Below are positions 8,780 through 17,854 of a stretch of 64,000 bases of DNA, in pieces. This DNA is from Phycisphaerae bacterium. Its GTDB lineage: Bacteria > Planctomycetota > Phycisphaerae > UBA1845 > Fen-1342. The stretch is taken from positions 165,658-229,657 of the forward strand of contig JAGNKU010000009.1 of assembly GCA_017999985.1 (NCBI GenBank), written 5' to 3'. A program made the position numbers and the translations under genes. Under the pieces are notes generated by a model. That model saw only the letters and a program-made list of their open reading frames with translations, did no database searches and had not been told where the DNA came from. The first letter of the stretch is position 1, and the number at the start of each line of letters is the position of its first letter.

Positions 8780-11700
8780 CTACGGCATCCCGGCCTTCTT
8801 ACTCTTGTCGGGGTACGGCGGCGGCGACGGCAGCTCAAACGGCTGCTCCGCAATCCGCTTCATCACGTTCTCGATCGCCGCGTCGAGCTGCGCGTCCTTG
8901 CCCTGCAGCACGTCGCCCGGCATGTTTTGCACCTCGATGTCCGGGACCACGCCCGTGCCCTCGATCAACCACTGGCGGTCGAGGCCGTACAGGCCGAATT
9001 GGGGCGGGGTGACCGTGCCGCCGTCCACCAGGTCCTGGTGCGGCTCGATGCCGATCGCGCCGCCCCAGGTCCGCATCCCGATCACCGGCGCCAGCTTGCG
9101 GATCTTGATGGCCTCCGCAAAGAACTCGCCGTTCGAGCCCGTGTCCTCGTTGATCAGCACGGCCCAGTGCCCGGCGAAGACGCACTCCGGCGTCGGCAGC
9201 GGCTTGCCTTCGCGCGGCTTCGTGACGCTCCACATCTGGCGCTCCAGTCGGTCGATGATCATGTCCGCCGTGAAGCCGCCGCCGTTGTAGCGCTCGTCGA
9301 CGATGATGCCCTGCTTGTAGTGCTGCGGATACCAGGCCTTCGCAAACTCGATGCAGCCGGCGGCGCCCATGTCCGGAAGATGGAGGTAGCCGACCTGCCC
9401 CTTGGTCTTCTCGGCCACGTATGCCCGGTTCCGCGCCACCCACTCGCGGTAGCGGATCGTCGACTCGCCGGCGATCGTCCGCACGCGATAGGTCTTGGCC
9501 CCGTCCGGCGACGGCTGGTCGTTGTACGTCAGCGTCACGACCGTGTCGGCCTTGTTCTGCAGATGCTTGTAGACCTCCGCGTCCGTGGTCACCGTCACGC
9601 CGTCGATCGCGATCAGGTAATTCCCGGCCTTGATCGGGCACCCCGGCTCGTCCAGCGGCGAGCGCCCGTCCGGATCGCCCGGCGTGCCCGGGATGATCCG
9701 GCTGATCTTGTAGTACTTCGCGCCGGGCTCGAGCGCGAACTCCGCGCCCAGCATGCCCGTCGAGACGCGCCGGCCGCGCGAAGCAATGTCGCCGCCCGAC
9801 ACGTACGTGTGCCCGATGTTCAGTTCGCCGAGCATCTCCCCGATCAGGTAATTCAAATCGCTGCGGTCGCCGCAAAACGGCACGAACTTGCCGTACTGCG
9901 CCCGCATCGCCGCCCAGTCCACGCCGTGCATGTTCGGGTCGTAGAACCAGTCGCGCTGAATGCGCCAGGCCTCGTTGAAGATCTGCGTGAATTCCGCGAT
10001 GCGGTCGATTTCGAGCCGCACCGCGCCGAGATTGACGCGCCCGTCACCGACATTCGCCGACGCGCCCGCATCCACGACGCCGTACGTGCTGCCCGCGCGA
10101 TAAATGAGCTTCTTGCGGTCGGCGGACAGGTGGTAGTTGGCGATGCCAGCCAGGACCCGCTTCGGCTCCTTCTTCTCCAAGTCATAGTGGTGCAGGTCCA
10201 GGCTGCCGCCCGTGTGGTCCGTCACTACCTGGTACTTCTCAAACTCGTTCTCGGTCTTGGCCAGGTAGAGGAAACCCTTCTCCGTCGCTTCGAGCCGGAA
10301 ATAGTTGCCCGCCGGCACGTTCTCCGCCACCAGGATCCGGCGCTCCAAACCTTCCAGATCGATCTTTGTCTTCTTCTCGTCGCCGTTCTTCTGGTCCGGC
10401 TTGTCCTTCTTCTTGTCTTGGTCGCCCTTCTCCTGCGGCTCGTCGCGCTGCGGTTCCGCGCCGGCTTCCGGCTCGGCCTTCTTCTCCGCCTCCTTCACTT
10501 CCTCGGCGGAGTCCTTGGGCGCGAACGGCGACGGCGTGTCCGCCGCCAGCAACACGATGTACGGCTGCGCCATCTCCAGGAACACGTGGTTCTGATCCAC
10601 GAACCCCATCACCGGGTTGAACGTCCGGTTCGACAGGAAATACAGGTATTTCCCGTCCGGCGAAAACGACGGGCTCCAGTCCTCGGTCTGATCGTCCGTC
10701 AGGCGATACGACTTCTTCTCCTCCAGCGAATACAGGAAGATGGCGTCGAACATCGACTGCTCCATCTTCGTGTACGCGATCCACCGGCTGTCCGGCGACC
10801 AGACGTAATCCTGAATGCCCCAGCGCTCCCAGGCGTCGTCGTAGTCGCTCTGGTCCAGCACGGTCCGTGTGCCGCTCTCGACCTCCACCAGGTTCAGCTT
10901 CATGAACTTGTCGGAGAACAGCAGGTACTTGCTGTCCGGCGACCAGACCAGGTGCATCCGGAAGCCCAGCCCGCCCTGCGTGAGCTGCCGCCACTCCTTT
11001 TCCCCCTTCTGATCGACCAGGTAGATCTCCTCTTCACCGGTCTTGTCGGAGATGAACGCGATCCAGCGGCCATCCGGCGACCACGCCGTGTTCTTCTCGC
11101 GCGAACCCGACGCGCGGGTCAGGTTGATCGGCTCACCATCCTTCGCGGGCAGATTCAGAATCTCGCCCCGCGCTTCGATCAACACACGCACGCCCGTCGG
11201 CGACAGGCCGAACGAGCCCCTCGTCGGCTCGACACGCTCGAAGGCCGGCCGCACCGCGATGAGATCGCTTGGAATCTCGACCGGCACCGCATGCGACTTG
11301 CCCGTCGCGAGGTCGAGCAGATGCAGCGTCTCGCCGTACTGATACACGATGTGCTTCGGACCGAGCGACGGGTACTTCACGTCGTAGTCCTGGTACGCCG
11401 TCAGCGGCGTCACCTGCTTGGTCTTGACGTCGTACTTGTACAGGTTCAGCGTCCCGAACTGCCGGTCCGACACGAAGTAGATGGCGTCGCCGTGCCACAT
11501 CGGGTAGTTGTCGCTGCCGACCCAGTCGGTAATCTTCTGATAGTCGCGCTTCTCCAGGCTCCCCATCCAGAGATCCTGCGCATCGCCGCCCACGTGCCGC
11601 TTCCACGTCGCCGACTCGCGCGAGATGCGGTTGTACGCGATCATCTTCCCGTCCGGTGACACGGTCGTCAGGCCGGCCCGATCCACCGGCAGCCGCTCCG

Positions 11701-12139
11701 GCGGGCCGCCCTCGACCGACACGCGATAGACCTCCTCGCCGCGGAACGGATACTCGCGGACCGCGCGGAACAGGATCCACTTGCCGTCCGGCCACCACCC
11801 CAGCACGCGGTCCATCGACGGGTGGTACGTCAGCCGCCGCGGCACGCCGCCCCTCGCGTCCATCACGTACACGTCCGTCCCGCCGTCATACTGAGCGGTG
11901 AACGCGAGCAGGCTCCCGTCCGGCGAGAACCGGGCCCACGTCTCCGTACCCGGGTCATTGGTGATCCGCCGGGCCGTGCCGCCCGTGATCGGGACGAGCC
12001 AGAGGTCGTCTTCGTACGTAAAGACGATCTGGTCGCTGGAGACGTTGGCGATACGCATCAGGTGGCTTTCGGCGGAGGCGCCAGCGGCCAGCGTCGCCGC
12101 CGCCAGGAACAGCGCGAGTCGCAGAGTTCGGGTGCGCAT
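8780..12139 (-). CDS. Tricorn protease homologue, exported
   Basis: A 1119-residue peptidase that degrades peptides of proteasome-product size in the tricorn family (S41). The start chosen is the ATG at 12139, 8 bases after AGGAGA. It gives a signal peptide (MRTRTLRLALFLAAATLAAG, cleavage after ASA), so the enzyme acts outside the cytoplasm. The N-terminal half is a beta-propeller of WSPDGRWIAF-type repeats, followed by a second propeller segment, a PDZ-like region and the C-terminal S41 core. The likely catalytic residues are His in LNIGHTYVSGG and Ser in DTGSNGEFF. In the archaeal enzyme the residue after the catalytic Ser is Asp; here it is Asn. A highly charged lysine/glutamate insert (residues about 550-605) separates the two propellers. 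Confidence 0.9.
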   Translation of the reverse strand: MRTRTLRLALFLAAATLAAGASAESHLMRIANVSSDQIVFTYEDDLWLVPITGGTARRITNDPGTETWARFSPDGSLLAFTAQYDGGTDVYVMDARGGVPRRLTYHPSMDRVLGWWPDGKWILFRAVREYPFRGEEVYRVSVEGGPPERLPVDRAGLTTVSPDGKMIAYNRISRESATWKRHVGGDAQDLWMGSLEKRDYQKITDWVGSDNYPMWHGDAIYFVSDRQFGTLNLYKYDVKTKQVTPLTAYQDYDVKYPSLGPKHIVYQYGETLHLLDLATGKSHAVPVEIPSDLIAVRPAFERVEPTRGSFGLSPTGVRVLIEARGEILNLPAKDGEPINLTRASGSREKNTAWSPDGRWIAFISDKTGEEEIYLVDQKGEKEWRQLTQGGLGFRMHLVWSPDSKYLLFSDKFMKLNLVEVESGTRTVLDQSDYDDAWERWGIQDYVWSPDSRWIAYTKMEQSMFDAIFLYSLEEKKSYRLTDDQTEDWSPSFSPDGKYLYFLSNRTFNPVMGFVDQNHVFLEMAQPYIVLLAADTPSPFAPKDSAEEVKEAEKKAEPEAGAEPQRDEPQEKGDQDKKKDKPDQKNGDEKKTKIDLEGLERRILVAENVPAGNYFRLEATEKGFLYLAKTENEFEKYQVVTDHTGGSLDLHHYDLEKKEPKRVLAGIANYHLSADRKKLIYRAGSTYGVVDAGASANVGDGRVNLGAVRLEIDRIAEFTQIFNEAWRIQRDWFYDPNMHGVDWAAMRAQYGKFVPFCGDRSDLNYLIGEMLGELNIGHTYVSGGDIASRGRRVSTGMLGAEFALEPGAKYYKISRIIPGTPGDPDGRSPLDEPGCPIKAGNYLIAIDGVTVTTDAEVYKHLQNKADTVVTLTYNDQPSPDGAKTYRVRTIAGESTIRYREWVARNRAYVAEKTKGQVGYLHLPDMGAAGCIEFAKAWYPQHYKQGIIVDERYNGGGFTADMIIDRLERQMWSVTKPREGKPLPTPECVFAGHWAVLINEDTGSNGEFFAEAIKIRKLAPVIGMRTWGGAIGIEPHQDLVDGGTVTPPQFGLYGLDRQWLIEGTGVVPDIEVQNMPGDVLQGKDAQLDAAIENVMKRIAEQPFELPSPPPYPDKSKKAGMP

Positions 12140-12734
12140 GCTGGGTTCTCCTTTCTGTCTCACGGGCCGGGCGCGGCGAGTTCAGCCCGCCACGCCGGCA
12201 ACGAAGGTTGCGTCCGGGACGGGACCGCCTGGCCATCCCGCGCCCCACCCGGTCCGAGCGGACCCCCGGGGGGCGGTGAAAGCGGTATCGTAACTCGACG
12301 TCCCCGCGCTGGGAAACCACCTCTGACAACTATCAACGGCATGGCAACCCTGGAATTGAGGCCGGAAGCGGCGACTCATGAAGAAATTTCGCCTGCGGCG
12401 CGTTGCGCCGGGTCCGCGCCGGCGACTATAGGAAAGTCGGCGCTCCGTGGTGGAGCCTGTCATCTGGTTGCTCCGGCCCGGGTGGATGACAGGCCCCCGG
12501 AGCGGCCGCGAGACATCGGTGCGGAGCCTCCTGCCGATGTGCTCCGGCGCGCAGAACCCGGTGCCATGTCACGTGCAGGCGTGGGGGACCACGTCGACGC
12601 GGGGCTGGCACCGGGTCTGCGGCCGCACCTGTGGGGATCAGCAGCGCATTACCAGAACAGCCCAACGGTGCGCAGCTTCAGCCACGCTGTGCTTACGGGC
12701 GGGTGGGAGTACATTCAGCCAGACAGGGGCAGAC
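12140..12734. other. 595-base non-coding stretch
   Basis: This lies between the tricorn start and the tRNA-Arg 3' end. I find no frame with coding character and no recognisable RNase P, SRP or tmRNA signature. Its one clear structure is the hairpin pair at 12452-12548, listed separately. The tricorn promoter should be in the left end of this stretch. Confidence 0.6.
12452..12548. repeat. Pair of equal-length hairpin repeats with variable centres
   Basis: Two 26-base units, 12452-12477 and 12523-12548, share GGAGCCT-N11-GCTCCGGC exactly, while the 11 central bases differ. In each unit GGAGC can pair with GCTCC. A competing longer pairing exists in both: CCTGTCATC (12456-12464) with GATGACAGG (12485-12493), and ACATCGG (12513-12519) with CCGATGT (12534-12540). 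Function unknown; it could be a structured RNA or an inserted repeat family. Confidence 0.55.
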
Positions 12735-12808
12735 CGCGCCGCGGGGGATTCGAACCCTCAACCTTCGGCTCCGTAGGCCGACGCTCTATCCAGTTGAGCT
12801 AGCAGCGC
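12735..12808 (-). tRNA. tRNA-Arg (anticodon ACG)
   Basis: A 74-base cloverleaf. The acceptor stem GCGCTGC/GCGGCGC has one G-U pair. The D-arm is CTCAACTGGATAGAG, the anticodon arm TCGGC-CTACGGA-GCCGA has anticodon ACG, and the T-arm has the GGTTCGAATCC consensus. CCA is not encoded. A34 should be edited to inosine so that it reads CGU, CGC and CGA. It follows tRNA-Leu by 53 bases on the same strand. Confidence 0.93.
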
Positions 12809-12861
12809 TCGCGCTCAGCCGCCGCGCCAACCACCGACGCCGCGGCACAACTCTCACTTCA

Positions 12862-12946
12862 TGCCCGGAACTGGATTCGAACCAGCACGAGGTTAACCCT
12901 CACCAGGCCCTCAACCTGGCGCGTCTGCCAATTCCGCCACCCGGGC
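12862..12946 (-). tRNA. tRNA-Leu (anticodon GAG)
   Basis: An 85-base class II tRNA. The acceptor stem is GCCCGGG paired with TCCGGGC, discriminator A. The anticodon arm CCAGG-TTGAGGG-CCTGG has anticodon GAG, which reads CUC and CUU. The long variable arm (TGAGGGTTAACCTCG) is typical of leucine tRNAs, and the T-arm is CTGGTTCGAATCCAG. CCA is not encoded. It is the first gene after the promoter at 12985-13013. Confidence 0.95.
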
Positions 12947-12984
12947 GAATTCAGGGTCCACAAGCCCGGACCCCGGAACCCAAC

Positions 12985-13013
12985 AGGCTACGAGGCCGGC
13001 CCGCCGGCGTCAA
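12985..13013 (-). promoter_or_regulatory. Sigma-70-type promoter of the tRNA-Leu/tRNA-Arg unit
   Basis: On the minus strand TTGACG (13013-13008) and TAGCCT (12990-12985) are exactly 17 bases apart. The -35 matches the consensus at five of six positions, the -10 at three. The expected start point is near 12978, about 32 bases before the 5' end of tRNA-Leu. Confidence 0.55.
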
Positions 13014-13114
13014 GAGGAATCGCCGTTTGCTCGCGCGCGGGACCGCCCGACACGAGCGCCGGTTTTGCCGTCCGCGGGTTGCGCGCGCGCGACCCATCCG
13101 CTATATTGGGCTCC

Positions 13115-14383
13115 ATGCGAACATTGCTCTGCATATCTGGGGTGCTGATCGTCGTGAGCGTTTGGGGTCCGTGGGCCTGCCAGCGCGCCCAGCGCGAGAC
13201 GCCCCCACCCGACGCCCGCCGACCCGAAATCAGGTCCGCCACCGAGCTGGCCGCCGAGCGTGAAGCCCGCATCCGCTCCGGCGAGGTCGTGCCGACCAGC
13301 GCGCCGGCGCTGTTGTCGCCCGCGCGGGCCATTACGTCGCGGCCCGCGCCACCGCCGCCCCCGCCGCCCAACGCCATCGCGGCCGACATCCTGATCGTCA
13401 ACAGCACCGTCCTGACCATTCCGGAGATCCTCTATCCGCTGCGGCCGAGCCTCGAGGAAATCCGCCGCACGCGGACGCGCACCGGGTTCATGGACGAGGC
13501 CCGCCGGCTCATCCGCCGCCGCGTGCAGGAAGAGATCGGCAGCGTGTTGATCTATGCCGAGGCGGTCGCGAAACTCCAGGACGACCACAAGAAATCGCTG
13601 GACGCGTCGGTGGACAAGGAAGTCGCCGGCATGCTGGCGCGCGAGTTCGAGGGCAGCGAGGCCAAGCTCGACGCCCACCTGCGCGAATACGGGCTGACCA
13701 GGGAGCAGTTTCGCAGCAACGTCAAGCGCAGTCTCGTCGTCCGGCAGTACACGCGCGAGAAGATGATGCCGCAGGTGCAGATCCGGCGCGATGAGCTGCT
13801 GGCCGAGTATCGGCGGAACATTGCGCGGTACAGTACGCCGGCCACGCGCGAGCTGCTGCTGATCGAGTTGCCGTTCGAGCAGTTCCTGCCCGAGGGACTG
13901 ACTTGGGCCAAGGCGTCGCCGCCGGAAAAGGCCGCCGCCAAGCTGAAGGCGCTGCGGCAGGCACGCGAGGCGCACGCCGCGCTGGCGCAACAGTCGTTCG
14001 CGGACGTCGCCCGCGCGTATTCGCTCGGTCTGCACGCGGACACGGGCGGCTCGTGGGGCATGATCAGCCGCCCGCTGCAGGCGCCGTATGACCAGCTCAG
14101 CAAGCCGATCTTCGAGTTCAGCTCCGGGCAGGTCAGCGAGCCGATCGAGACCGATACGGGCTGGTACATCGTCGGGTGCGGGGCCATCGAGCCGGAGCAG
14201 CAGCGCTCGTTCGCCGAGGTGCAGGACCAGATCCGCGCCCAGTTGATGGAAAAACGCTTCAGCCGGCTGTCTGCCGATTACGTGGTGCGCCTCGCCGAGA
14301 AGGCCACGATCACGGCACTGGAGCCGTTCGTCGCCGCGGCCCTGCGCCGCGCCGACCAACTGACCGCCGTCGCGGCGCGCTGA
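13115..14383 (+). CDS. Parvulin-type peptidyl-prolyl isomerase (SurA/PpiC-like), exported
   Basis: A periplasmic folding factor of 422 residues. The start chosen is the ATG at 13115, which gives a signal sequence MRTLLCISGVLIVVSVWGPWAC; the cysteine may be a lipidation site, although PWAC is not an ideal lipobox. After a proline-rich linker comes a helical SurA-N/trigger-factor-like segment (residues about 105-230; LREYGLTREQFRSNVKRSL is typical). A PpiC rotamase domain follows (about 245-355; FADVARAYSLGLHADTGGSWG, FEFSSGQVSEPIETDTGWYIV), then a C-terminal helix. It is divergent from the tRNA genes. Substrates unknown; a role in outer-envelope or secreted protein folding is an inference from the family. 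Confidence 0.85.
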   Translation: MRTLLCISGVLIVVSVWGPWACQRAQRETPPPDARRPEIRSATELAAEREARIRSGEVVPTSAPALLSPARAITSRPAPPPPPPPNAIAADILIVNSTVLTIPEILYPLRPSLEEIRRTRTRTGFMDEARRLIRRRVQEEIGSVLIYAEAVAKLQDDHKKSLDASVDKEVAGMLAREFEGSEAKLDAHLREYGLTREQFRSNVKRSLVVRQYTREKMMPQVQIRRDELLAEYRRNIARYSTPATRELLLIELPFEQFLPEGLTWAKASPPEKAAAKLKALRQAREAHAALAQQSFADVARAYSLGLHADTGGSWGMISRPLQAPYDQLSKPIFEFSSGQVSEPIETDTGWYIVGCGAIEPEQQRSFAEVQDQIRAQLMEKRFSRLSADYVVRLAEKATITALEPFVAAALRRADQLTAVAAR

Positions 14384-14490
14384 CCCCGCGCGCCACGGGT
14401 AGCCAATTCGTAGCCGATTCCCTCGTCAGGCAGCCTATTCACACGCAGCACGGACGGACGCGGTGTACAGGTCCGATCTCCACCGGGCGT

Positions 14491-15342
14491 TCACTTGATG
14501 ATGACGCGGATGTCCGGCGGCGGCGGCAATTCGATGAAGATGTCGAGCAGCGGCACCGACTCCACCCGGATGGTCACCTCGCCGAGCAGCGCGGCGAACA
14601 TGAACAGCGGCCAGAATGCCGCCACGACCGCCGCCTGGAACGCGACGGTCACCGCGGCGAATACCGCCGTCATCAACTGGCCCATGATCACAATCATCAA
14701 GTGACTGAGCGCCAGCATCGGCACCACCAGGAGCACCTGCAACAGCGGGCCCAGCGCGCGCTGGCTCAGCTTGGCCGTGTCCGCCGGCGCGGTCGGCAAC
14801 TCCAGCGTCCGCCCCGTCACGGACTCCACCAGGGCGGCCACTTCGGTCGCGGTCTTCTGCAGATCGACCTCCGCTTCGGCCGTCTCAGTGGTCTGCGTCA
14901 CCGCGTCGTACACCACAACCGTCGCCTGCAGGCGCTGCAACGAGACCTCGTTGTACGTGATGCGTGCGTAGCTACCATCCGGTCCCTCGAGGTACACCGG
15001 CCGCCCAAGCTCAAACACGATCAACGCCTCCTGGCCAGCCGCCGTCCGGATCAGGATCGACTCGACCTCGCCCACCGCGCCACCCACGGCGCGCGCGCCG
15101 TACACGTAGAAGGCGTCGCCGGCGGCGTTGCGCCCGGCCACCATGAGCGGGTCGCTGGTGTCCTCATTCAGGAACATGCCCGCCGTGTGCGTGTCCAGGC
15201 TGTCCCCGTCCGTGTTGTCCGAGCCACCGTCGATGATCGACTGGATCTGGCAGCCGAACGGCGCGATCACGAGGGCAAGCGCGAGCAGCGTGACGAGCCA
15301 CTCACGCGCCAGTTGGCGAACAAGCCTTCGATCTGACATCAT
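14491..15342 (-). CDS. Exported membrane-associated protein of unknown function
   Basis: 283 residues. The N-terminus LLALALVIAPFGC looks like a lipoprotein signal, with Cys at about position 31. The middle is polar, with an acidic serine/aspartate segment (SDNTDGDSLDTHTA) and short beta-strand-like runs. The last 90 residues hold two or three hydrophobic helices (LLQVLLVVPMLALSHLMIVIMGQ, AVVAAFWPLFMFAALLG). I recognise no family. The ATG at 15342 overlaps the stop of the upstream 624-residue gene (ATGA). A second ATG at 15339 sits better after the AGGAGG at the end of that gene. The overlap implies that the two proteins are made together. Confidence 0.7.
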   Translation of the reverse strand: MMSDRRLVRQLAREWLVTLLALALVIAPFGCQIQSIIDGGSDNTDGDSLDTHTAGMFLNEDTSDPLMVAGRNAAGDAFYVYGARAVGGAVGEVESILIRTAAGQEALIVFELGRPVYLEGPDGSYARITYNEVSLQRLQATVVVYDAVTQTTETAEAEVDLQKTATEVAALVESVTGRTLELPTAPADTAKLSQRALGPLLQVLLVVPMLALSHLMIVIMGQLMTAVFAAVTVAFQAAVVAAFWPLFMFAALLGEVTIRVESVPLLDIFIELPPPPDIRVIIK

Positions 15343-17213
15343 TGTCCTCCTGGCCCGGAGGCCTGGCCTTCCGGCTTCGATTGCACCAGCGTGAACTGCA
15401 CGCCCTGCGGAACGGTCGCGATCGTCAGCACGGTCTGCGCCGCGTACCGCGTCAGGCGCACGCCGTTCGTCGTGCCCGCATCACCGGCCAAATCCGCCAG
15501 CAGCAGCGCGCCCAACTGCACACCGCCCGGCTGGCTGGCAGTCCCGCCCTGCCCGGCCTCGCGCGCCAGCCGGCGATCCACATACCACGTAAACCACGTC
15601 TCAGCGGGCACGCACGCCGCGAGGTGCTGCCACGCGGAACATGCGCTCGTCGCCGCCGGCGTTACTGCGCCGCAAGCCGCCTCCACCGCCCCGCCATCTC
15701 CGAGATACAGCCGGTCGGCCGTCACGCCCAGCGCCAAGCCCGGCGGCAGCAGCAACTCCGGCAGCGCCAGCAATTCGAACACGCGCCCACCAACCGCCGC
15801 ACGCCGCTGAAGCAGGTCTTGCGCGGCCAGCTCGCCCAGGAACAGCGTGACCGCCTCCACGTCGCGCTGCCCGACGCCCAGCAGGAACTCCGCGCCACGG
15901 GCACCTGCCGGCACCCGCAGGCTCAGCGTCACGGGGCTCTCCAGGTAGTCCAGCAGATCGCGCCGCCAATCGAGCGACTCATCGCCCGGCCGTCGCATCG
16001 GCAGCGCAGTCCGAAAACGCTCGGCCACGTCCGGATCGGCGGCACGCAGCAGCGCTTCCACCTCATCCAACACGGCCGGCACACGCACGCTGCAATGCCC
16101 GTACAGACACGTGTCACCCGTCAACGTTGGCGCCGGCGGGCCGTTTGTCCGGCTGAGCAGCCCGACCAGCCCCACGCGCGGACCGACCAGCAGCATGTCC
16201 GCCTGCCAGTCACACGCCCCTGCGCCCGGTGCGACGCGGCCCACGATGCCGGCGAGCGGCTCCAGGCCCGCGAGCTTGATCTGCCGGGTGAATTCGTCCC
16301 GGGCACGACCGGCCAGCGCCGCGCGCGTCCGTTCGAACAGCCGTGGCACGTTGATGAGCACCTCGATCCCCCCGGGCGGCCCAAGCGCCTGTCGCAGCAC
16401 GTGATGCAACTCGGTGGTCGAGAGCGCCTCGGCGGTCTTCTCGCTCCAGAGCAGCGTGCGGACGCGCTCCGGCGTGTCGGCTACAACCAGCCGCCCGCGC
16501 GACAAGCACAGCGCCAAACGCGGTGGAACGCCCTGTCCGGACAGGATGCCGCCCAGCCCGTGTCTCAGCAGCGCGCCGAATGGCTCCGGCAGCGCCGAGC
16601 GCTCCGCATCCAGCGCGCTGAATTCGTCGTCTTCGAGCGCCTCCGGCGTGCGCGCGGCTGCCTCCTGGGCCCCCGCAAACACGTCGATGCTGTCCACGCC
16701 CGCCATCACCGTTTCGTGCCGTCCCTGCGTCTTCAGCTTGGCAACCAGCGTGTCGTAATACGTCTTCGCCAGGTCCGCGTCACCGATCCCCGCGACCAGG
16801 CCCACCTCCGCGTTTCCGGCCCCCGGCGGCGCGACGACGTACAAAGTCAGCGGACCAGCAAGCGGGTTACGTAACTGCTCCGCGGGCACCCCAAGCGTCC
16901 GGGCCAGCCGGCCGCGTAGCTCCGCGAGCACCGCCGCCAGCGGATTGAGCGACCACAGCGAATTCGCCGCTGCCGGATCGTTCAGCACTGCCACGGCGGT
17001 CGTCTGCCCAAGGTCACCGAGCACGCGTCCGGCGTCAGCGATGCCCACATAAAGTAGCGCGTCCGCCGGCGCAAAGTCCGCCGGCTGCGGGCCGGCCGGT
17101 TGCGCGGGCTGCGTTGTCGGTTCCGACGGCGCCGTGGCCGGCGTCTGCGCCATCGCACCCCACGCCGCGCTGAGTAGTACCAGGACCGCAAGGCGGACCG
17201 TCATGCGTTGCAT
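15339..17213 (-). CDS. Exported protein of unknown function, DUF3352-like
   Basis: 624 residues. The ATG at 17213 follows GGAGAGGG by 7 bases and starts a signal peptide MTVRLAVLVLLSAAWGAMAQ, a few residues in; the open frame extends further upstream without need. After a threonine/proline linker the protein begins FAPADALLYVGIADAG, the kind of opening seen in planctomycete proteins that resemble DUF3352. Two repeated lobes with TLYVV/LSLRV strands follow. No catalytic motif is evident. It is translationally coupled to the downstream lipoprotein-like gene, which suggests that the pair forms one envelope complex. Confidence 0.72.
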   Translation of the reverse strand: MQRMTVRLAVLVLLSAAWGAMAQTPATAPSEPTTQPAQPAGPQPADFAPADALLYVGIADAGRVLGDLGQTTAVAVLNDPAAANSLWSLNPLAAVLAELRGRLARTLGVPAEQLRNPLAGPLTLYVVAPPGAGNAEVGLVAGIGDADLAKTYYDTLVAKLKTQGRHETVMAGVDSIDVFAGAQEAAARTPEALEDDEFSALDAERSALPEPFGALLRHGLGGILSGQGVPPRLALCLSRGRLVVADTPERVRTLLWSEKTAEALSTTELHHVLRQALGPPGGIEVLINVPRLFERTRAALAGRARDEFTRQIKLAGLEPLAGIVGRVAPGAGACDWQADMLLVGPRVGLVGLLSRTNGPPAPTLTGDTCLYGHCSVRVPAVLDEVEALLRAADPDVAERFRTALPMRRPGDESLDWRRDLLDYLESPVTLSLRVPAGARGAEFLLGVGQRDVEAVTLFLGELAAQDLLQRRAAVGGRVFELLALPELLLPPGLALGVTADRLYLGDGGAVEAACGAVTPAATSACSAWQHLAACVPAETWFTWYVDRRLAREAGQGGTASQPGGVQLGALLLADLAGDAGTTNGVRLTRYAAQTVLTIATVPQGVQFTLVQSKPEGQASGPGGQ

Positions 17214-17423
17214 TACGTTGCCCTCTCCACCCGGCCGCACACCGTGCCCGCTCGGCACGCGCGCCATGTACGTCCGGCCGGAAGGCATCCTAGAACCAGC
17301 CCAAGTGGGCGACAAGTGCGGCCCAGTTCCATGTGCCGGCGTGACCGGTTCAGCGCCCGCCGGTACGATGCGCGGCGGTGCAGGCCGGCGTACTCACCGT
17401 CTAACCAACCGGAGGTGCAAGTT

Positions 17424-17849
17424 ATGAGCGAGCCGGAACCGAATCCACCTGTGCGGTACGCGCGCGCCACCGGCGACGGCGGTGGCGACATCGTGCTGTC
17501 GCTGGTCTCCGCCGGGTTGTTCCTGTACGTCGGATACGTGCTCCTGGGTGGTACCGGTGATCCCGTGTACGTCGGCTCCATCAAAGCACTCAAATGGGGT
17601 GCGTGCGTTGTCGGCGTCGGCATTCTGTTGACCCTGGGCATGACGCTCGCGCGCATCCCCGGTGCAGCGCTGCTCGACGTGGCCATCAGCGCGCTCGCTA
17701 CCGCACTATGCCTCGTGGTCGGCGTGATCTGGCTTATCTTCAGCGACACCGACGGCATACTTCTGCTGCTGTTCGCCTTGCTCAACGGCGGCGCGACGCG
17801 CTCCGCCTGGTATCGCTGGCGCCGGCAGCGACGCCCGTCGGAGAGATGA
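17424..17849 (+). CDS. Small multi-pass membrane protein
   Basis: 141 residues starting at the ATG at 17424, 7 bases after GGAGGT. It has four predicted membrane helices: IVLSLVSAGLFLYVGYVLLG, WGACVVGVGILLTLGMTLA, LLDVAISALATALCLVVGVIW and GILLLLFALLNGG. It ends in an arginine-rich tail (WYRWRRQRRP) that should lie in the cytoplasm. No family recognised. Its last codons overlap the possible first ATG (17846) of the ThiF-like gene, so the two are probably co-transcribed. Confidence 0.75.
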   Translation: MSEPEPNPPVRYARATGDGGGDIVLSLVSAGLFLYVGYVLLGGTGDPVYVGSIKALKWGACVVGVGILLTLGMTLARIPGAALLDVAISALATALCLVVGVIWLIFSDTDGILLLLFALLNGGATRSAWYRWRRQRRPSER

Positions 17850-17854
17850 ACCCC

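Noticed and set aside
12164..12734. RNase P, SRP or tmRNA gene in the long gap
   Set aside because: An AGGAAAGTC-like stretch near 12430 recalls RNase P, but the conserved core regions do not follow. No tmRNA tag or SRP apical motif is visible.
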